Part shown: in pieces, positions 1-13,776 of the stretch
How positions within the stretch are numbered: position 1 is the first letter of the stretch
Layout of the letters: each line of letters starts with the position of its first letter
Assembly: GCA_012295275.1 (NCBI GenBank)
Contig: CM022670.1
Location: 9,083,006 to 9,147,005, forward strand
Source: Chrysomallon squamiferum
Taxonomy: Eukaryota > Mollusca > Gastropoda > Neomphalida > Peltospiridae
Direction of reading: 5' to 3'
DNA length: 64,000 bases
Program-made: the position numbers and the translations under genes
Notes under the pieces: generated by a model
What the model was told of the DNA's origin: nothing
The model's input: only the letters and a program-made list of their open reading frames with translations
Databases searched by the model: none

Positions 1-1073
1 TTATCACAGCAGAAAATGTTAAGGTAATTTTCAACTTTATTACTTGCCATTCATGTGTGATGTAATCTCCTTATCTTTAGTTTTGAACATATTTTCAACA
101 TGTTGTTTATCTATATGTTTTCTCAAACAAATACAGTCTGACCAACCTGTTAGTAACTTAGTGAAAAATAAATATTACACAGGTTTTAAGCTGTGTTATT
201 ATCACTGGTTAGGTCCACAAACAGGATTTGAACTCAGCTGTTTCTGGTCTTTAGATAGATATATTATTATTCACAGAACATTGAATTTATATTCTGCTAT
301 AAGAATGAAAGCAGTGAGCTAAATGGTAAAGTTCAAAGCTAATATTAATCTTTCTTCGGGAAACAATTATGAAAATATAACCATATTTAATATTAGTTAT
401 AATTGTTCAAAATAGTCACTGTAATATGTTATATTTGCTATGCTGACGTTAATGAATAATTTTTGCTGTGTTCTCTTTATTTTGTACTATTTCGTTCATT
501 ATGATTTGTAACAGCTGTTTTTAAAATAAAATTTTAATTTATTGATCATTGATATGAAAATCTTCCTTACACTTACTACAGCAGAATTAAACATTTCATG
601 TGACTAAATACATGTCATTTGACTGCATTCCTTTCTAATCAGGTTACATTCTTTACAACTGCTAATTTTACAACTGCTGCAGATAAACTTTCATTTTTGA
701 TTATTACCATCAGTTAAATAATTTCTCATGTTCTTTCTGACTAAATGCTGACTAAAAGTCAGATGTTTAATAAACTTGTCACACATCAAGAATGAAGAAA
801 ACATAATGACCAGTGATTTGTAATAACTCAGTTTATAGTGGTTTTATCCTGTAATTCATCTCAAGTGGAAATCATTGTTATCTTCCACTATTTCTGACAA
901 GATGTAATGACCTTAATTTGAAAAAGTCGGTTTGCTGTTAATAAAAGAACAGTATTAGTGGCAGCAAAAAGGTAATGTTTTATTTCTCACTTTTTTAGCA
1001 ACTAATTCTTTCAGAGGAGAACAGATATTAAAATAATATACTTTTTATATTTGTCATTTTGAACAAAAGATTA

Positions 1074-1130
1074 TAGCTCATGGGTAGTATGTTAGCCAGA
1101 GATATAAAAAGACTGCAGTTTGAGTCTTCT
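1074..1130 (+). repeat. tRNA-like SINE relic
   Basis: An A-box-like stretch (TAGCTCATGGG, from about 1075) is followed about 40 nt later by a B-box-like stretch (GTTTGAGTC, about 1117-1125, one mismatch to GWTCRANNC). Order and spacing fit a tRNA head. No intact acceptor stem is visible, so this is more likely a decayed tRNA-derived SINE than a functional tRNA gene. Confidence 0.35.
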
Positions 1131-1907
1131 TCATTCACTCATTGGGATATTTCCGGTTCCAGTAAGTACTGTAATACCATGGTTACATATAAAAGATTCC
1201 TTGCTGTTTTTATTGGTTGAATATAGAGTGGCATAGAAACACAAATTTTTCTCTTTCAGGTATAAAAAACATACATATCACTGTATTATTCATTCTCAGA
1301 GATTTTCTTTAATCCTGAAAGGATTTACATAATTTATTACAGTCTTTGCTTATTTGAATAATGCTCTTTAAAAAACGTTATCTCTCATAGGAACTTAATA
1401 GTGCTTTATAATTATCTGTTATAATTTGTGTTACTGCCCATTCTTATCATGTCACTCAGAGTAACATTTGCATATATCTAACATCACAGATACCCATATG
1501 TATTCAGAATACAATTACACACACTGGTTAAGGAGAGCATGATAAAAAGGCATTCTCACTCTGTCTCCAACATTTCTCATGCAGTTAAATTTATTTTTAA
1601 CAACAAGACATATATGTGATTTGTCTTATTATTAGAGAACCTTCTTACTGTGAACGTAGAAAAAAAATAATGTATTTTAAACAGTGTCCTAGTTTACTAT
1701 ACTATAATGTTTTTGTTACTGTTATTATCATCAGGAAGCAATAAGAATTGTTTTACAAAATGTTTCTTTCTCACTTAAGAACTCATCAGGTATTCAAAGA
1801 CTGTGAATTTGACAGATGCTTTCCACAAGACAACCTGACACATCGGCAAAACACTGATCATTCTGTATTAATTATTCTTACAGTAAGACAGGATGTCTAA
1901 CCAAAAT

Positions 1908-1912
<5 letters not shown>

Positions 1913-1988
<76 letters not shown>
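1913..1988. repeat. (TC)n microsatellite
   Basis: Uninterrupted TC dinucleotide repeat, about 38 units. Polypurine/polypyrimidine tracts of this length can form H-DNA. Confidence 0.98.
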
Positions 1989-1992
<4 letters not shown>

Positions 1993-2596
1993 TGCCTTTA
2001 AAATACTCCTATGTAGTGTAAAATACATGTCTGCAGATGTAATTTTGTGTTTCTTAAGAAAAAAAATGATATTAGTTACAGATTCTGAGTCAAGTAAACA
2101 TTTGTAAGCTCTTCTGCCAACTTTAGAAATATATTTAAATATTTTTAATTAACAAAGGTTAAACACGAATGTTGGATGCTGTTTTCAAAATCAACAGTTG
2201 TAAAAACAAGTTAAACAGGCTATCAGATTATATTAACCCTTAGCTGGCTAAAATAAGCAGAAAATAAAATTGTGATACCAAACTTTTAAAAACAAGTTTA
2301 TTCAGAATCTGTTTTTCTTTTTCTTATTAGTTTTTTCTTTTTCTTTTTTTCTTTTTTTATATTATTTGTAAATACATGCATCTTTACTCTGTATTAAACT
2401 AAGAATAAACTTCAAGAATACCTTAATGTCATTCAGCACACAAAGAGTTAATGAAAACATTTCCACAAATTGTCGTTTTTCTTCCTAACTCTACTCTTCT
2501 TTTGTAACATACATTCTTTAGAATAGAAAAACACACGTTTATAAAAATACAGTTCCTTGATGATTTTTTTCCATATATTCTGTTCGTCTACCCTTC

Positions 2597-2600
<4 letters not shown>

Positions 2601-2629
<29 letters not shown>
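2601..2629. repeat. (TA)n microsatellite
   Basis: Uninterrupted TA repeat of 29 bp. Confidence 0.95.
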
Positions 2630-2631
<2 letters not shown>

Positions 2632-2835
2632 TTAACATGAAAGAACTCTGCATTTGTAAGGTTAATGGGATGAAGATTAAGAGGATAGAATGATACAAGC
2701 ACAGCTGTCTTAATGACATATAACACGAAATTGCTGCTAACACAGAGATTGACAGTTTCTCATTTTAAATATGTAAATAAGCTAAAATGCAGAAGTAACC
2801 TCCAGAGGAACATAACTGTTTTTATTCTCTGCTAG

Positions 2836-2900
2836 AAGTTTGGAACTTTGGAGGCTGAAACCAGGATTGCAGACATGAATTTGAGGAAACTATTCAAGCG
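2836..2900 (+). other. Candidate 65-bp exon with strong splice signals
   Basis: A polypyrimidine stretch ending in TTCTCTGCTAG precedes the segment, and GCG|GTAAGC, a near-consensus donor, follows it. One frame is open across all 65 bases (21 codons plus 2 nt) and contains an ATG at 2874. Joined directly to the TRIM exon at 37510 it would be out of frame with the TRIM protein, so it would be an untranslated exon there or belong to another transcript. I do not recognise the short peptide. Confidence 0.35.
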
Positions 2901-3635
2901 GTAAGCTGTAATCTGAACTGATGTAGGCGTGTGAACATTGGATGTGCATGTAACACTTTAGCTGTGTTATAAATGTTAGGTTAGCATTTTCATAGAGAAG
3001 TGATTTGAAACATGTAGTTTCTAAGATAGCTAATCAGGAATAATGTGCTTACAGACTGAAAACAAGTAAATAAATTGTTCATATAATATCTGGATAAATA
3101 CATACATACATTCATAAATACATACATCCATTCATAAACACATAAAAACTGCATACACACACATGTATATGTACATACTTGCATGCATGCCATACATGCA
3201 CATACATTTGGTCAAAATATTTTTAGAAACATTTGCTATGGTTATATGGGGTTTCTAGTAGATGTATATTCTATTTTATTTATTTATTTCATTATTATTA
3301 TTTTGTGTGTATGTATGCTTTATAAATGCTATTTCTAAATAATTATGACTATCTGCTGATGGTGTAGTAAAATTCACATGTATGCTAAAACTACATGTGC
3401 TGTTTGATAATGTTTTGGTCAGCATATTAAAGCATGGTAGCTGGGTAACAACATTTCATTCTCTGGTGACTAATCTACCCTGACTTTTATCTTTTTGGAT
3501 TTAGACTTAGGAAATAAAGCCACCATTGATCTTTTATTATTATTGGAAACACTTTATCTCGTAAATGCATGTATTTGTGGATGTCATAAATTACAAGTTG
3601 GAAACAAGTGTAAATACAAATTAATACCTAGGATA

Positions 3636-3659
3636 TTTTTTTTTTTTTTTTTTTTTTTT
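3636..3659. repeat. T homopolymer
   Basis: Poly(T) run of 24 bases followed by A/T-only sequence. Confidence 0.95.
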
Positions 3660-6600
3660 AATTAATTTTATTATTATTATTTTACTAAATACATAATTAT
3701 TAATTTGTGATTTAAGAAAAGATCATTTATTATATAATTATATTTAATTATCTTGGGACACTATTTGTATTTGGTTTGAATTCATTCTTTTTTCTATGTG
3801 ACATTTTCCACAAATATCATTACATCTATTATCTAGCAGTAATTTTCATTATTTAACTGAATACCTTTCACACATTTTAGTTCATTCATTCATTCATTCA
3901 TCCATCAAACCATTTGTGCTTAACCTTCACATTTTATGAGTGTGGGCTGTAGACTCATTATGGATGGCTAGTCTGTGACATGGTAGAGCAAAGGATCAGT
4001 TCTCTTCAGAGTTCATATTAGACTGTATCCTGTTCTAGCTAATGCCCGACACTGGTTTTCCTATCTGTGTGAAGATGTTTATAAATAATATATTAGTCAG
4101 AAGTGGTTTAATTCCCTTTGTTTCATAATGCAGGCCATATGAATATATGTGTGTGTATATGTGTATGCCTTCTTTTTAATATTACACAATATACAAGAAT
4201 AAATGTTTCAAGATACTATCAGTATTTAGAAATATCCCCTTTTTCATAATTTCTCACAATGTGATTAAAAAGCTATAAATAATACAGCTTTTAGAACAAG
4301 CAACACTCACACATACAAACCCAGTGATTTTTTCAAATGGTTTTAAAAATTACATTTATCAAAAACATCTTTTTTCAATATCCACCATCTGCTCCACTGA
4401 TAATGACATGTGCCTATGCAGATAGGGGACAATGGAAAGTATGAGCACACTTGCCTCAGATGTGACGTGTTATTATAAAGTGACAGCATGCAGACTCACT
4501 TCACGGAGAAGATCAATATTCTTTCTAGCCTGCTCTGATCAGCATATTCTATTAAAATCAGCTCCTAATCATCACAGTCAGAGTGAGGCTCACGTATAGA
4601 AGATGGACGGGTATGTTTCTTCAGTAAAGCCGAGGTATTATAATGCTTTCTCCTTTCTTTCATTTTATTTAAATCTGTCTTCTTTGATTTTGTTCACTGA
4701 TACATCAGTTAGCTTCTGTCTGTTCTAGTAGATAATTATTAATGTGTGACATGATGGCTGCACGTGTTTCAAAATCATGTCTGTTGTCTGGTGAGAGCTA
4801 TGGATTCCTCTCCGATTCCATTGTTCCTGGGTATTGATGTTTCAGGTCTTTTGCAAAACATCCCAACTGTTGTGTGAATAATAATGAAAGGTGAAGAATT
4901 ACAAACATTTTCATTTTTTATTGGTATACGTTACAGTCATGTTATGACAAATTTTTAAAAGAAATAATTTTTGTTTGTGAAACCCGTCTGATTACTATTT
5001 TATTTCCATAGATAATTGTGTTCTCTTTGTTTTGGTTAATTTTTAAAGTTAAAACTAATAATAAATAAATAAATTAATTTAATTTAATAAAATTATAATA
5101 AAATGAATACATAAATATTCTTAAATATGTATTACTTGTTTTAATTTTTTGTTTGTTTGTTTAAAAGTTTGTAATATATGAGCGTTGTCCTGGTTACAGT
5201 TCTTTTGATTCATATGTATGTATGTGTTTGTGTGTAATTATAACCCATTATATTTATTCAGTATACATTAACTCACTTTGTTAATTTTATTTGTAACTGT
5301 ATATTAAATTGTCAGATGAATCTTAACCACACATGCATGTTTAATAAGATTTATCCTGAAATAAAAAATATCAATAATAATTTAAAAATACATCTTTCAA
5401 ATACAATCACCTTTGTTGCCCTTTGAAGGGCATCTAACAATACATTGTATTATTTAGTTTAACTCTATATAACAACCACCTGTCTATGTCAACCAACCAT
5501 GTTTGCCCAGTTCCTTGAATGACTGTCACATACTGGTTCCACTGTATTTTGTCTTACATGGAAATATATATCATCCAAATCTTAAATATCTTATGCAGTT
5601 TAAATATTCCTGTGCATAATAATAAGAGTTATTGCTTAGCGACAGTGCATTCATTAAAAACAGTCCACATCATTATTCTGTTTCACTGAATTCATAACCA
5701 GATGTTATGAAACCGTGAAGTAGAAACTTCCCTTTCTTTGTCAGTAGTAAAGTGCTAGAAGCAATATACTGATGGGCAGTGCTGGTATAATACACTAAAC
5801 AAGTTTAATATTAATTATATGTGACATGTGTACACCACCTGCAGACAAATAATATTATCGTTTTTTCTTTTGTCCTGTTACACCTGAAAATATATTTGTA
5901 ATTTAATGTGAGATACAACAAAGTTTTTGCTTGTGTTAGAATGTTATTGTTTTTGAAAGTGAATTAATTAATATTTTAATGCATTTAGATATTAATTATC
6001 ACCATATGTTTGTTTTTATTTTTATTTAGTTGTTTAGTTTTGTATTTAATGTTTACATGAGATACCTAACCTGCTGCAGCTTTTCTCAGTGCTTAGCAAC
6101 ATGTAATCTTTTATATGTTCCTTCCCAGAGACAGGAACAGAAATATCAAAGACTTTGATAAACCTGATAAGTTCAGAACAGGAAAACAATTATCAAGGGC
6201 TTGGGGAATGAATGATTGTGCAGTCCATCATATGTTAGATCAGTTCTATAACCAAAACTACATTAAAATATGTCAAACATATTTCAAATATTTTATGACA
6301 CAAAGTCAATCTTATTATTATTTACCGCATTCCATAAATAGTGAGGATACACAAATTGTTTAATAATCACCATAATTGTGGGAAATAGCTTGTTTAGATT
6401 AAATTATGAAAAGGTCAGTGGGTCATTTATTAGTGATTCACTGTTTCCCAGTTTCTTATTCCCAAATACTGATATGCTGAGTTAGTATCTTAACTGATAA
6501 ACTTCCTAACACCAGTGATACTTCAGTTGTTTTTTCATTGTTCTGATTAAATGATTCACTGTTTTCATATTGCTGGCTATACAGTTATCACGATGGTTCA

Positions 6601-7882
6601 AGTTATCTAATTTAATACTAGACCTTTGAGGCTTTTTTTCTGTGGAAATTAATTTAATTGAAAGGCCCAAGAGAGCATGTTTGAGCCATAAATAGTTGTT
6701 AACATTAACTCGGGGATATACTGCAATGCTTCTGCTTGGTCATACTCAATAAATTAAAGAGGTACAAGATAATATTTTGATTGTGAATTATTCCACAGAT
6801 CAAATCTAGCACTGTTTAAACACTGTGCCCATAAATTCTTCCATTTTAATAGGAGTGTTATCAGTGGATGTATAAACGAATATCAGTTTAATAAGAACAC
6901 TAAATATATATGCATTAAATATTGATTTTGCATAATGAATAAATGAATTGAAATAACTCATGCATCTACTCTTATCAGTTAGCAGCTAAATACATTTTAT
7001 ATTCAACTTCCACTAGAAAGGAAAATGGTCATTATTAAAACAGTTGTGCAGCAATGGTTGAAATTGGCAGTAGTTTAAAGACTACAACACAGTGAAATGA
7101 TCCTGTGATCTGTCACTGCACAGTCAAGTACTCAGCTACACAAGCATAATTCAGGTCAGAAGTCTAGTGTGTTCTGTCAAACTGTCTATTCATTTTTATC
7201 TCACTGCTGAGAAATGAAAAAGGGTATACCTGACATTTGTGTTGTTTAAATAATTGCAGTAAACTTCTCAATTTCACGTTTGTCAGATATAATATGAAAC
7301 ACACATCAAGTGGATTTACCTCCCAAGGCTGTTGTGTTAATAATTCACCAGTCTCAATAATTTCATACAAGTTTTTCTTAAACATAACTATCCTACCTCC
7401 CACTGAAACCATGTGCAAATAATTTTCCATCTAGATCATACCACACACATTTTCTACAGCAGGCTTGCTTGAGTAATAATCACTCGGTATTGATTTTATA
7501 TTGGCAGACGTAGCAGAACTAACATTCCTGTCTCACCACCTGTTATTCCAATCCTCTTGAAACCGTTTTTTTTTCTTTTTTTTTCTTTACACTAGTACAA
7601 GCATCAATTCTAATCTATTGATCATTTAACTGAACATGTTTTTCACCCCCTGGACTTCTACTGGTGACACGTGTGGCCAGATTTCTCTGTGCTCGAAAGT
7701 CACAGGTGAGCACATGAACTAAATGTCTATTGATTTGTCATTTGTGTTTGCATTTCAGATTGATTGAAAGCTTTAAAATAATACCTACGTGCAGAGGTGG
7801 AGAAATTAATTTTCTTTCTCCTTTTTACCAGTTTTATTTTATAACCTGCTTTCAGATTTTCATTGCTGTTGATTGCATTTTT

Positions 7883-7921
7883 TAAATTATTTATTTATTT
7901 ATTTATTTATTATTTTCTTTT

Positions 7922-7971
<50 letters not shown>

Positions 7972-8020
7972 CTTTTTTCTTTTTACATTTTATTATTATT
8001 ATTATTATTTTTTTTTTTGT
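7883..8020. repeat. (TTTA)n / poly(T) low-complexity block
   Basis: TTTA repeats run into a block of more than 60 nearly pure T and then into (ATT)n. Phe-rich open frames over it are artefacts of composition. Confidence 0.95.
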
Positions 8021-9041
8021 AATTATTTATATAATTTATCATATTTTATTCATAATATTTTATAACAGATTTTCATTAAATTCATTCATACTGGCTTCCA
8101 TTCAGCATACCAAAAAAAACAAAAAAACTCAGAAACAGCTCTAATTTTAAAAATATTCTAGTTTTGGTTATACATGGGGTAATACTTTGATGTTCCTTAT
8201 TGGTTGCATTACTTACTTCACACTGCCATTAATGTTCTATGACTTATTTATCTTAATATGTGCACTCTGTTTGTGGGAAGGTACAAGTAAAATGTACATG
8301 CTGCTAGTGATAACAGAAGCCATTTAAGTGGTGAAAGCAGGATTTATATCTTGTTTTATCATTTAAAAACCTGAATTTGTAAGTTAATAACTGTTAATGT
8401 TAAAATTAGCTGACTTGTTTATTTTGCTTATATTCCAACATTTCAGGTCCAAAACATTATATCAGATCATCGTCTTAATGTACTTCATATTTTTTTTTTA
8501 TTATTACTATTCTTATTAGTCATCTCTTTAGTTTAAGAAGACTAAACCCTCATGAATTATTTCCCTTCAACCACTGACAATAACTCACTTTTTCTGTTTC
8601 CAACATTTAATAATTATATTGTAAATTTCATTAATTAATAAGCATAGTTTTTAAAGAGAAATAAATATTTGTTTCAGTGAAAACACTGAATTAGTTACTG
8701 ATCTTGCTCTATCTTTAAATACTGACATTCTGTAACATTAACAAAAAAATGAAAAACAAAAATGTCATGTACATGGGTTTTATTATATTTTTCGAACATA
8801 TACAGAAGTCTCTGATGTTTGGTTACCTTTCACAAAGGTTAGAATGGGAAATAGATGGACTTAGGCAAAGATATATCCCGTGAAATGATATTACATCTCT
8901 CTTTCAAGAAGCTTATGACCAGCTTAAAAGAAATGTTACCTTAGGCATCTGTTAAAAAGATAAATGTTTTTATTTAATTTTATCTGTCATTTGGCATCAT
9001 TATCATTATCAGACTGCAAAAATGTTCATTACAGACAGCAG

Positions 9042-9068
9042 CTATAACTATATATAACTAACTATCTA

Positions 9069-9108
<40 letters not shown>

Positions 9109-9121
9109 TCGTTATAGTTAC
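9042..9121. repeat. Inverted repeat with a (TA)n core
   Basis: The left arm (TAACTATATATAACTAACTAT, from about 9045) is nearly the reverse complement of the right arm (about 9099-9121). The centre is an alternating TA tract that also self-pairs. This gives a near-perfect hairpin or cruciform of about 75 bp. Confidence 0.8.
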
Positions 9122-9671
9122 ATACACAGGCACACACATATCCATACATGCATACAAAAACATACATACTGCATTTATTAAAAAGAAAATACTGATAACC
9201 AAATTTACATGAGGAAAAAAAAAATGTTTTGTACACCTGCAAAATTTTAATGGTTATAAAAAATTAAAATAAATATTTTTTTTTCCTGATTATATCTGTT
9301 GCTTTTATCAGAAGTTATTCACATTTGAAAATATGTTTATTTAGCAATGTCCTGAACTATTCAAAAAAAAAAAAATAATAATAATAATAAAAAACCTTTT
9401 ATCAATTCAAATTCCAGAAGTGGTAAACTCCAATAATTAAAAAAAGAAAAAACCCTAAATTTATGACACTTTGCTGTTATGTTAAGAGTAAGAAATCAAA
9501 GAGCAATATTTTAACAGCTACTAAGTGCATTACAAAGTCACTTTTACAGTAATTCATTTCTTTTGAATCCTGAGCTGACTTTTCTTACAAAATATTGGAG
9601 TTGATCAACCTTCTTTATCATAATCTGCCCCACAGACGTTTGACAGCTTAATCTCTCGCCCTGATACACGA

Positions 9672-9688
9672 AGGTCAGCAGAAGGTCA
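9672..9688 (+). promoter_or_regulatory. Perfect DR5 nuclear-receptor element
   Basis: AGGTCA (9672-9677), a 5-nt spacer GCAGA, then AGGTCA (9683-9688). This is an exact direct repeat with 5-nt spacing, the classical RAR/RXR half-site arrangement. It lies in a small patch of less AT-rich, CpG-containing sequence (about 9590-9720). Binding and target gene are unknown. Confidence 0.45.
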
Positions 9689-10038
9689 CATATAGGCTGA
9701 AGGGAGATTAAATGTCCATAAATTTACTAAAGGGACTAAATATAAATGAGATGAATCAAACTCGGGCTATTAATACTTGTGAAATCAGATGTAAAAAGCT
9801 ATCAGACATATCCTCGAGTTATGTTAAAATACATATAGTATGATAAGGGTTTCATGTATAATTACCGAGATAGAATTTATGTCTGGTTATTTTTATTGCT
9901 GTTAGATGTTTTTGTTATTGGGTGTATGAAGATAAATGTTATCTTTTATATATGTCCTGTGATGAAACAGGTGCAAAATATTTATTTTATTTATGCATAT
10001 TTATTTATTATAGGCCTGAAATTATTTGTTGTGGTTGT

Positions 10039-10140
10039 TTTTTTTTTTTTTTTTATTTTATTTTTTTTTTTGTGTGTGTGTGTTTTGTTTGTTTTTTTGT
10101 TTTGTTTTTTTTATTTATTATTTTTAGGTTTTTTTTAAAA
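10039..10140. repeat. poly(T)/(GT)n low-complexity block
   Basis: T runs broken by a short GT repeat. Hydrophobic open frames here reflect TTT codons only. Confidence 0.9.
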
Positions 10141-10869
10141 ATTAAATTTTATTTAATAGTTGGATGCTGTTATAATAGTTCTAGTTCCATCTACCTTAAT
10201 TTTGTAAAAAATTTCTTGTTTCTTTGAGATGCAGAGGTTAGTTAAGCCAATATGTTTAATGGTATCTTTGAAACAGTATTCAGTTTCTTAAGGTGTATGT
10301 CAAACATGAAACAGCATTTTTTTTATGAGGCACTATGTGATTTTTGAAAAGGGCAACTTTTAGGTTGTCTAATGTAGATGAAATAATCGGTCTAATGGAA
10401 TAAGATCCTGATGATTTTGAAAACAAGAAGTTTATTGTTACTAAGAGATTTTTATCAACACTGAAGAAAATAGCAACATTACCAGAGATGTAACAAAACT
10501 AATTTTGTTCTTTTTAGTGACACGGGATACACTAACTAAACTAACCCCCATACCAACCTTGGATCTGTAAATGCCTTTTTATTCATGATATCTGAAACAT
10601 ATTTGGTATATTTTTCAAAACAAATACTTATGAAATCATGTTGGTGAACTATTATGTTCACATTAACTGACAAAACATCATTCAGAACAATTTAAAGAAT
10701 GAATTGTATCGACTGAAACCACCATGTTCTAAGAGAAACAAATTGTCAGGCCAGCTTGAGTCTGACAGGGAAGTCTAGAGGTACAACGTTTTTTCCAACA
10801 ACTGAAATAATTTCAAGTCATGAAATTTATGCATGAATCTAATCATTATTTATCTTCTCACACCCAATA

Positions 10870-10965
10870 TTTTTTTTTTTTTACAAAATTAATTATATTT
10901 TTATTTTTTTTTTTTTTTTTTTTTTATTTATTATTATTTTTTTTTGCTTCATTATTATTATTCAC
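10870..10965. repeat. poly(T)/(ATT)n low-complexity block
   Basis: Repeated T homopolymers separated by short ATT repeats. Confidence 0.9.
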
Positions 10966-11342
10966 AATGCCTGCTCAAATAATAACCAGATGTATATGTA
11001 TCTGAATTAAAAACAAAAAAATTAATGAATATTTATTTAATGATACTGCAGCACATTTTTGTATTAATGATATTAAGTGTGTTTTTAAGTTGGTTTTTTT
11101 TTTGTTTTTAATGATAAAAGGAAAACATTTGTGCTGCATTAACTGAAATAACTTCAGCTACTGACTAGAAAGTAGGAACAGGAAAACACATACTGTAACT
11201 TTTGATTAACTAATTGGGGCAAGTGGTTGCAGCATGAAATGTACTAACAGGTACACTTAAATAAATTAATCATATCAAACTTTAAGTTAGCATTCTATAA
11301 CTGAGCTATAACATGTTATTATTTATGGCTGTTATGTTCCTT

Positions 11343-11590
11343 CTATATGTATATATGTGGTGTATATATGTATGTTTGTATCTGTATTATGTTTTTATAT
11401 GTTGAGTATATTGTGTGTGTATGTGTATGTGAATCTGGATGTGTGTATTCATCTATATATGTATTTACATTTTTACATATATTTTATGTATATTTCTATG
11501 TATATTTGTATATGTGTATATTTGTATGTGAGTATATTTGCATATTTATATATATCATATATGTCTGTGTTTATATGTATATATGGATGT
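11343..11590. repeat. GTATAT/GTATGT alternating purine-pyrimidine tract
   Basis: About 250 bp dominated by alternating GT and AT steps. Overlapping open frames made of Tyr, Val, Cys and Ile are by-products of the repeat. Confidence 0.85.
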
Positions 11591-11780
11591 TTTTCTGTCT
11601 GTTGTTCTCATCTTTCTCTTTATTTCAGTCACTGCTGTTTGTCAAACTGTTTTAAGTATAAACACCTCTCTGCCCAACTAGCTGATGTTTATATCAGAGC
11701 TTACACTTGTATGTTTTAGTGACTTTTATCATTTGTTACAGTAACAGGCAGCTGTGAGTTTGTGTCCATGGTGTGATTAC

Positions 11781-12480
11781 TCAGAAATCTAGTTATTTAC
11801 ATACACTGCAGATTGTAGTAAACAAATAAAATAAAGAGATCGCCATAATCAGAAACAAAGTTAAAAATACTGTAATAGACGTGTTTTGCCTATCTGGAAG
11901 ATGTTAAAACTCAGAACTTCAGTTACTGGCATACCACTCAGATGGTAGAAAACAAATAAGAAAAATATACACATCCAAAACTGGAAAGACATTTAAATAC
12001 ATTATAATAGATTTGACTATCTAGAAAATGTAGTAATTCAAACATTTAGTTATTTCTGTATCTGTACATTGCATACAACAGAAAACAAGAAAACAAAACC
12101 ATCACCAGATTCAGAAGAATAGTTATTGTAATAACAATGTATTTTCTGTCTTCAAGATGTAACATATCAGAAGTTTAGTTATTTACAATCACTGCATGCA
12201 ACAGAAAACAAATAAGAAAAAATAATCACTAGAAACAAAGAGATGTGTGTACATTAAGAGCTTATAATAACCAAGATATTTATATATTTACCTACACTAA
12301 ATAACAAGGTAACTGATCTCCATGTTCAGACAGAAAAGTTAAAGATTGTGTTGTAACAAAAGTACATAATAAGTTATTTAATTGTTTACATACCAGTCAT
12401 TTAAGTCAAAATAAAAACCTTTTGCATGTGATAGTAAAGAATAAAGTAACTGATGACCATATTTATTTCTTTTAGAATGT
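11781..12480 (+). repeat. Diverged tandem array, unit about 128 bp
   Basis: Copies start with related sequences at 11781 (TCAGAAATCTAGTTATTTAC), 11911 (TCAGAACTTCAGTTACTG), 12038 (TCAAACATTTAGTTATTT) and 12167 (TCAGAAGTTTAGTTATTTAC), at spacings of 130, 127 and 129 bp. Each has an internal AACAGAAAACAAATAAGAA-like block and a TCTGGAAGATGT-like end. Weaker copies follow near 12278, 12371 and 12474. I do not recognise the unit. Confidence 0.8.
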
Positions 12481-13745
12481 TTGTTTATTTACACAGTGCT
12501 GTCTTCATTCCCGTGGTTGAATGACCTCAGGTATTAAAAAAAATACATGTAGATGTCATTTCTTATTATTTGAAAAGTCAACATACATGTTTTTATTCTT
12601 GTTTTTAGGTGTGTTTTTTTTTTTTCTTTTAATATTTAATATACCTGCAGTGGTACAAATAAATACTTAAACACATATTGTACACTTTCAAGAAAATTTA
12701 CAAAGCTTTATAGATTGATATGCTATGTAACTGATAATATAAAGAAACACACCAAAATTAACAAATATGAAAGTCTTAACAGATCTTCATTGGCTTATTT
12801 ATGTTATGGTAATTACAGTACGATAATATTGTTGTTATTATTATTACTGGCATTATATGACAAATGTGCATTTGTGTGTGTGTGTGTGTATGTGTGACAT
12901 CAGTGATATAAATATTAATTTTAAAATCAAATATAAAAAAAGTAACAATAAAAAAAATATTAATTTCCCACTGAGTGTCTTTTATTTAGTTAGTTTATTA
13001 TTGTTTACTGCTTTGATTATCTTTTTTTCTTTCTTTTTTTTTTTCTTTCTTTATTATTATCTTTTTTAATCAACATAAATCTTACTGTGTGGCCTTTTTC
13101 TTAATGAGATTCCAAAACACACACTGATTTCATTTCCAAAACAGTGTTTGCACATTAACTTTTACTATTATACATTTGTAGCCTCTGCTTTAGTCACAAA
13201 ACAAACACATTGTTCGGTGTAAACATTTCAACTTTTAAATCAAATCGATGTAAGTACCGATCACACACTGCTTGAAAATCATCCTTTCAGATTAAATTGA
13301 CATTAACGTATGCAAAAAAAAAAAGAAATCATATGTATATATTAAATGTAAATATATTAAACACACAGAAATGATAGCCTCTTTGCAGTGTTTGATTAAA
13401 AAAGTTTCAGTGTTTTGAATTACTTTACTTAGTGTTGGTCTTATCCCCTGCTGTTTTGTGGTGAAATCAAGATCAAATAAAATGTAATTGAAAACAAGCA
13501 GTGATAGTGATAATGTCCTTTTCATACAACCAGAGTTTAAGTACCTGCTGTGATTAAAGTTTCACCCCATCTTGTTTTCTCATCTTTGGAATGTGTGTTT
13601 ATATAGGTGTTTCAAAATTGTACCTTTATGAATAGATATTATTGTCTCTCTTCTTTTTTCAAATTCTTAGCATTTTCTGTCCAGGTATATGGAGTAATAG
13701 TTTTTGCTTATGTGTATTTGTAAATATTCTTATTCATCATTTAAT

Positions 13746-13776
<31 letters not shown>

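Noticed and set aside
212-330. Minus-strand B-box (GTTCAAATCC) with TAGCTCA about 85 nt upstream as a tRNA gene
   Set aside because: Spacing is too long and no cloverleaf arms pair. At most another SINE trace.
6115-6363. 82-codon open frame on the plus strand
   Set aside because: It lacks an ATG start, has no recognisable domain, and its length is possible by chance.
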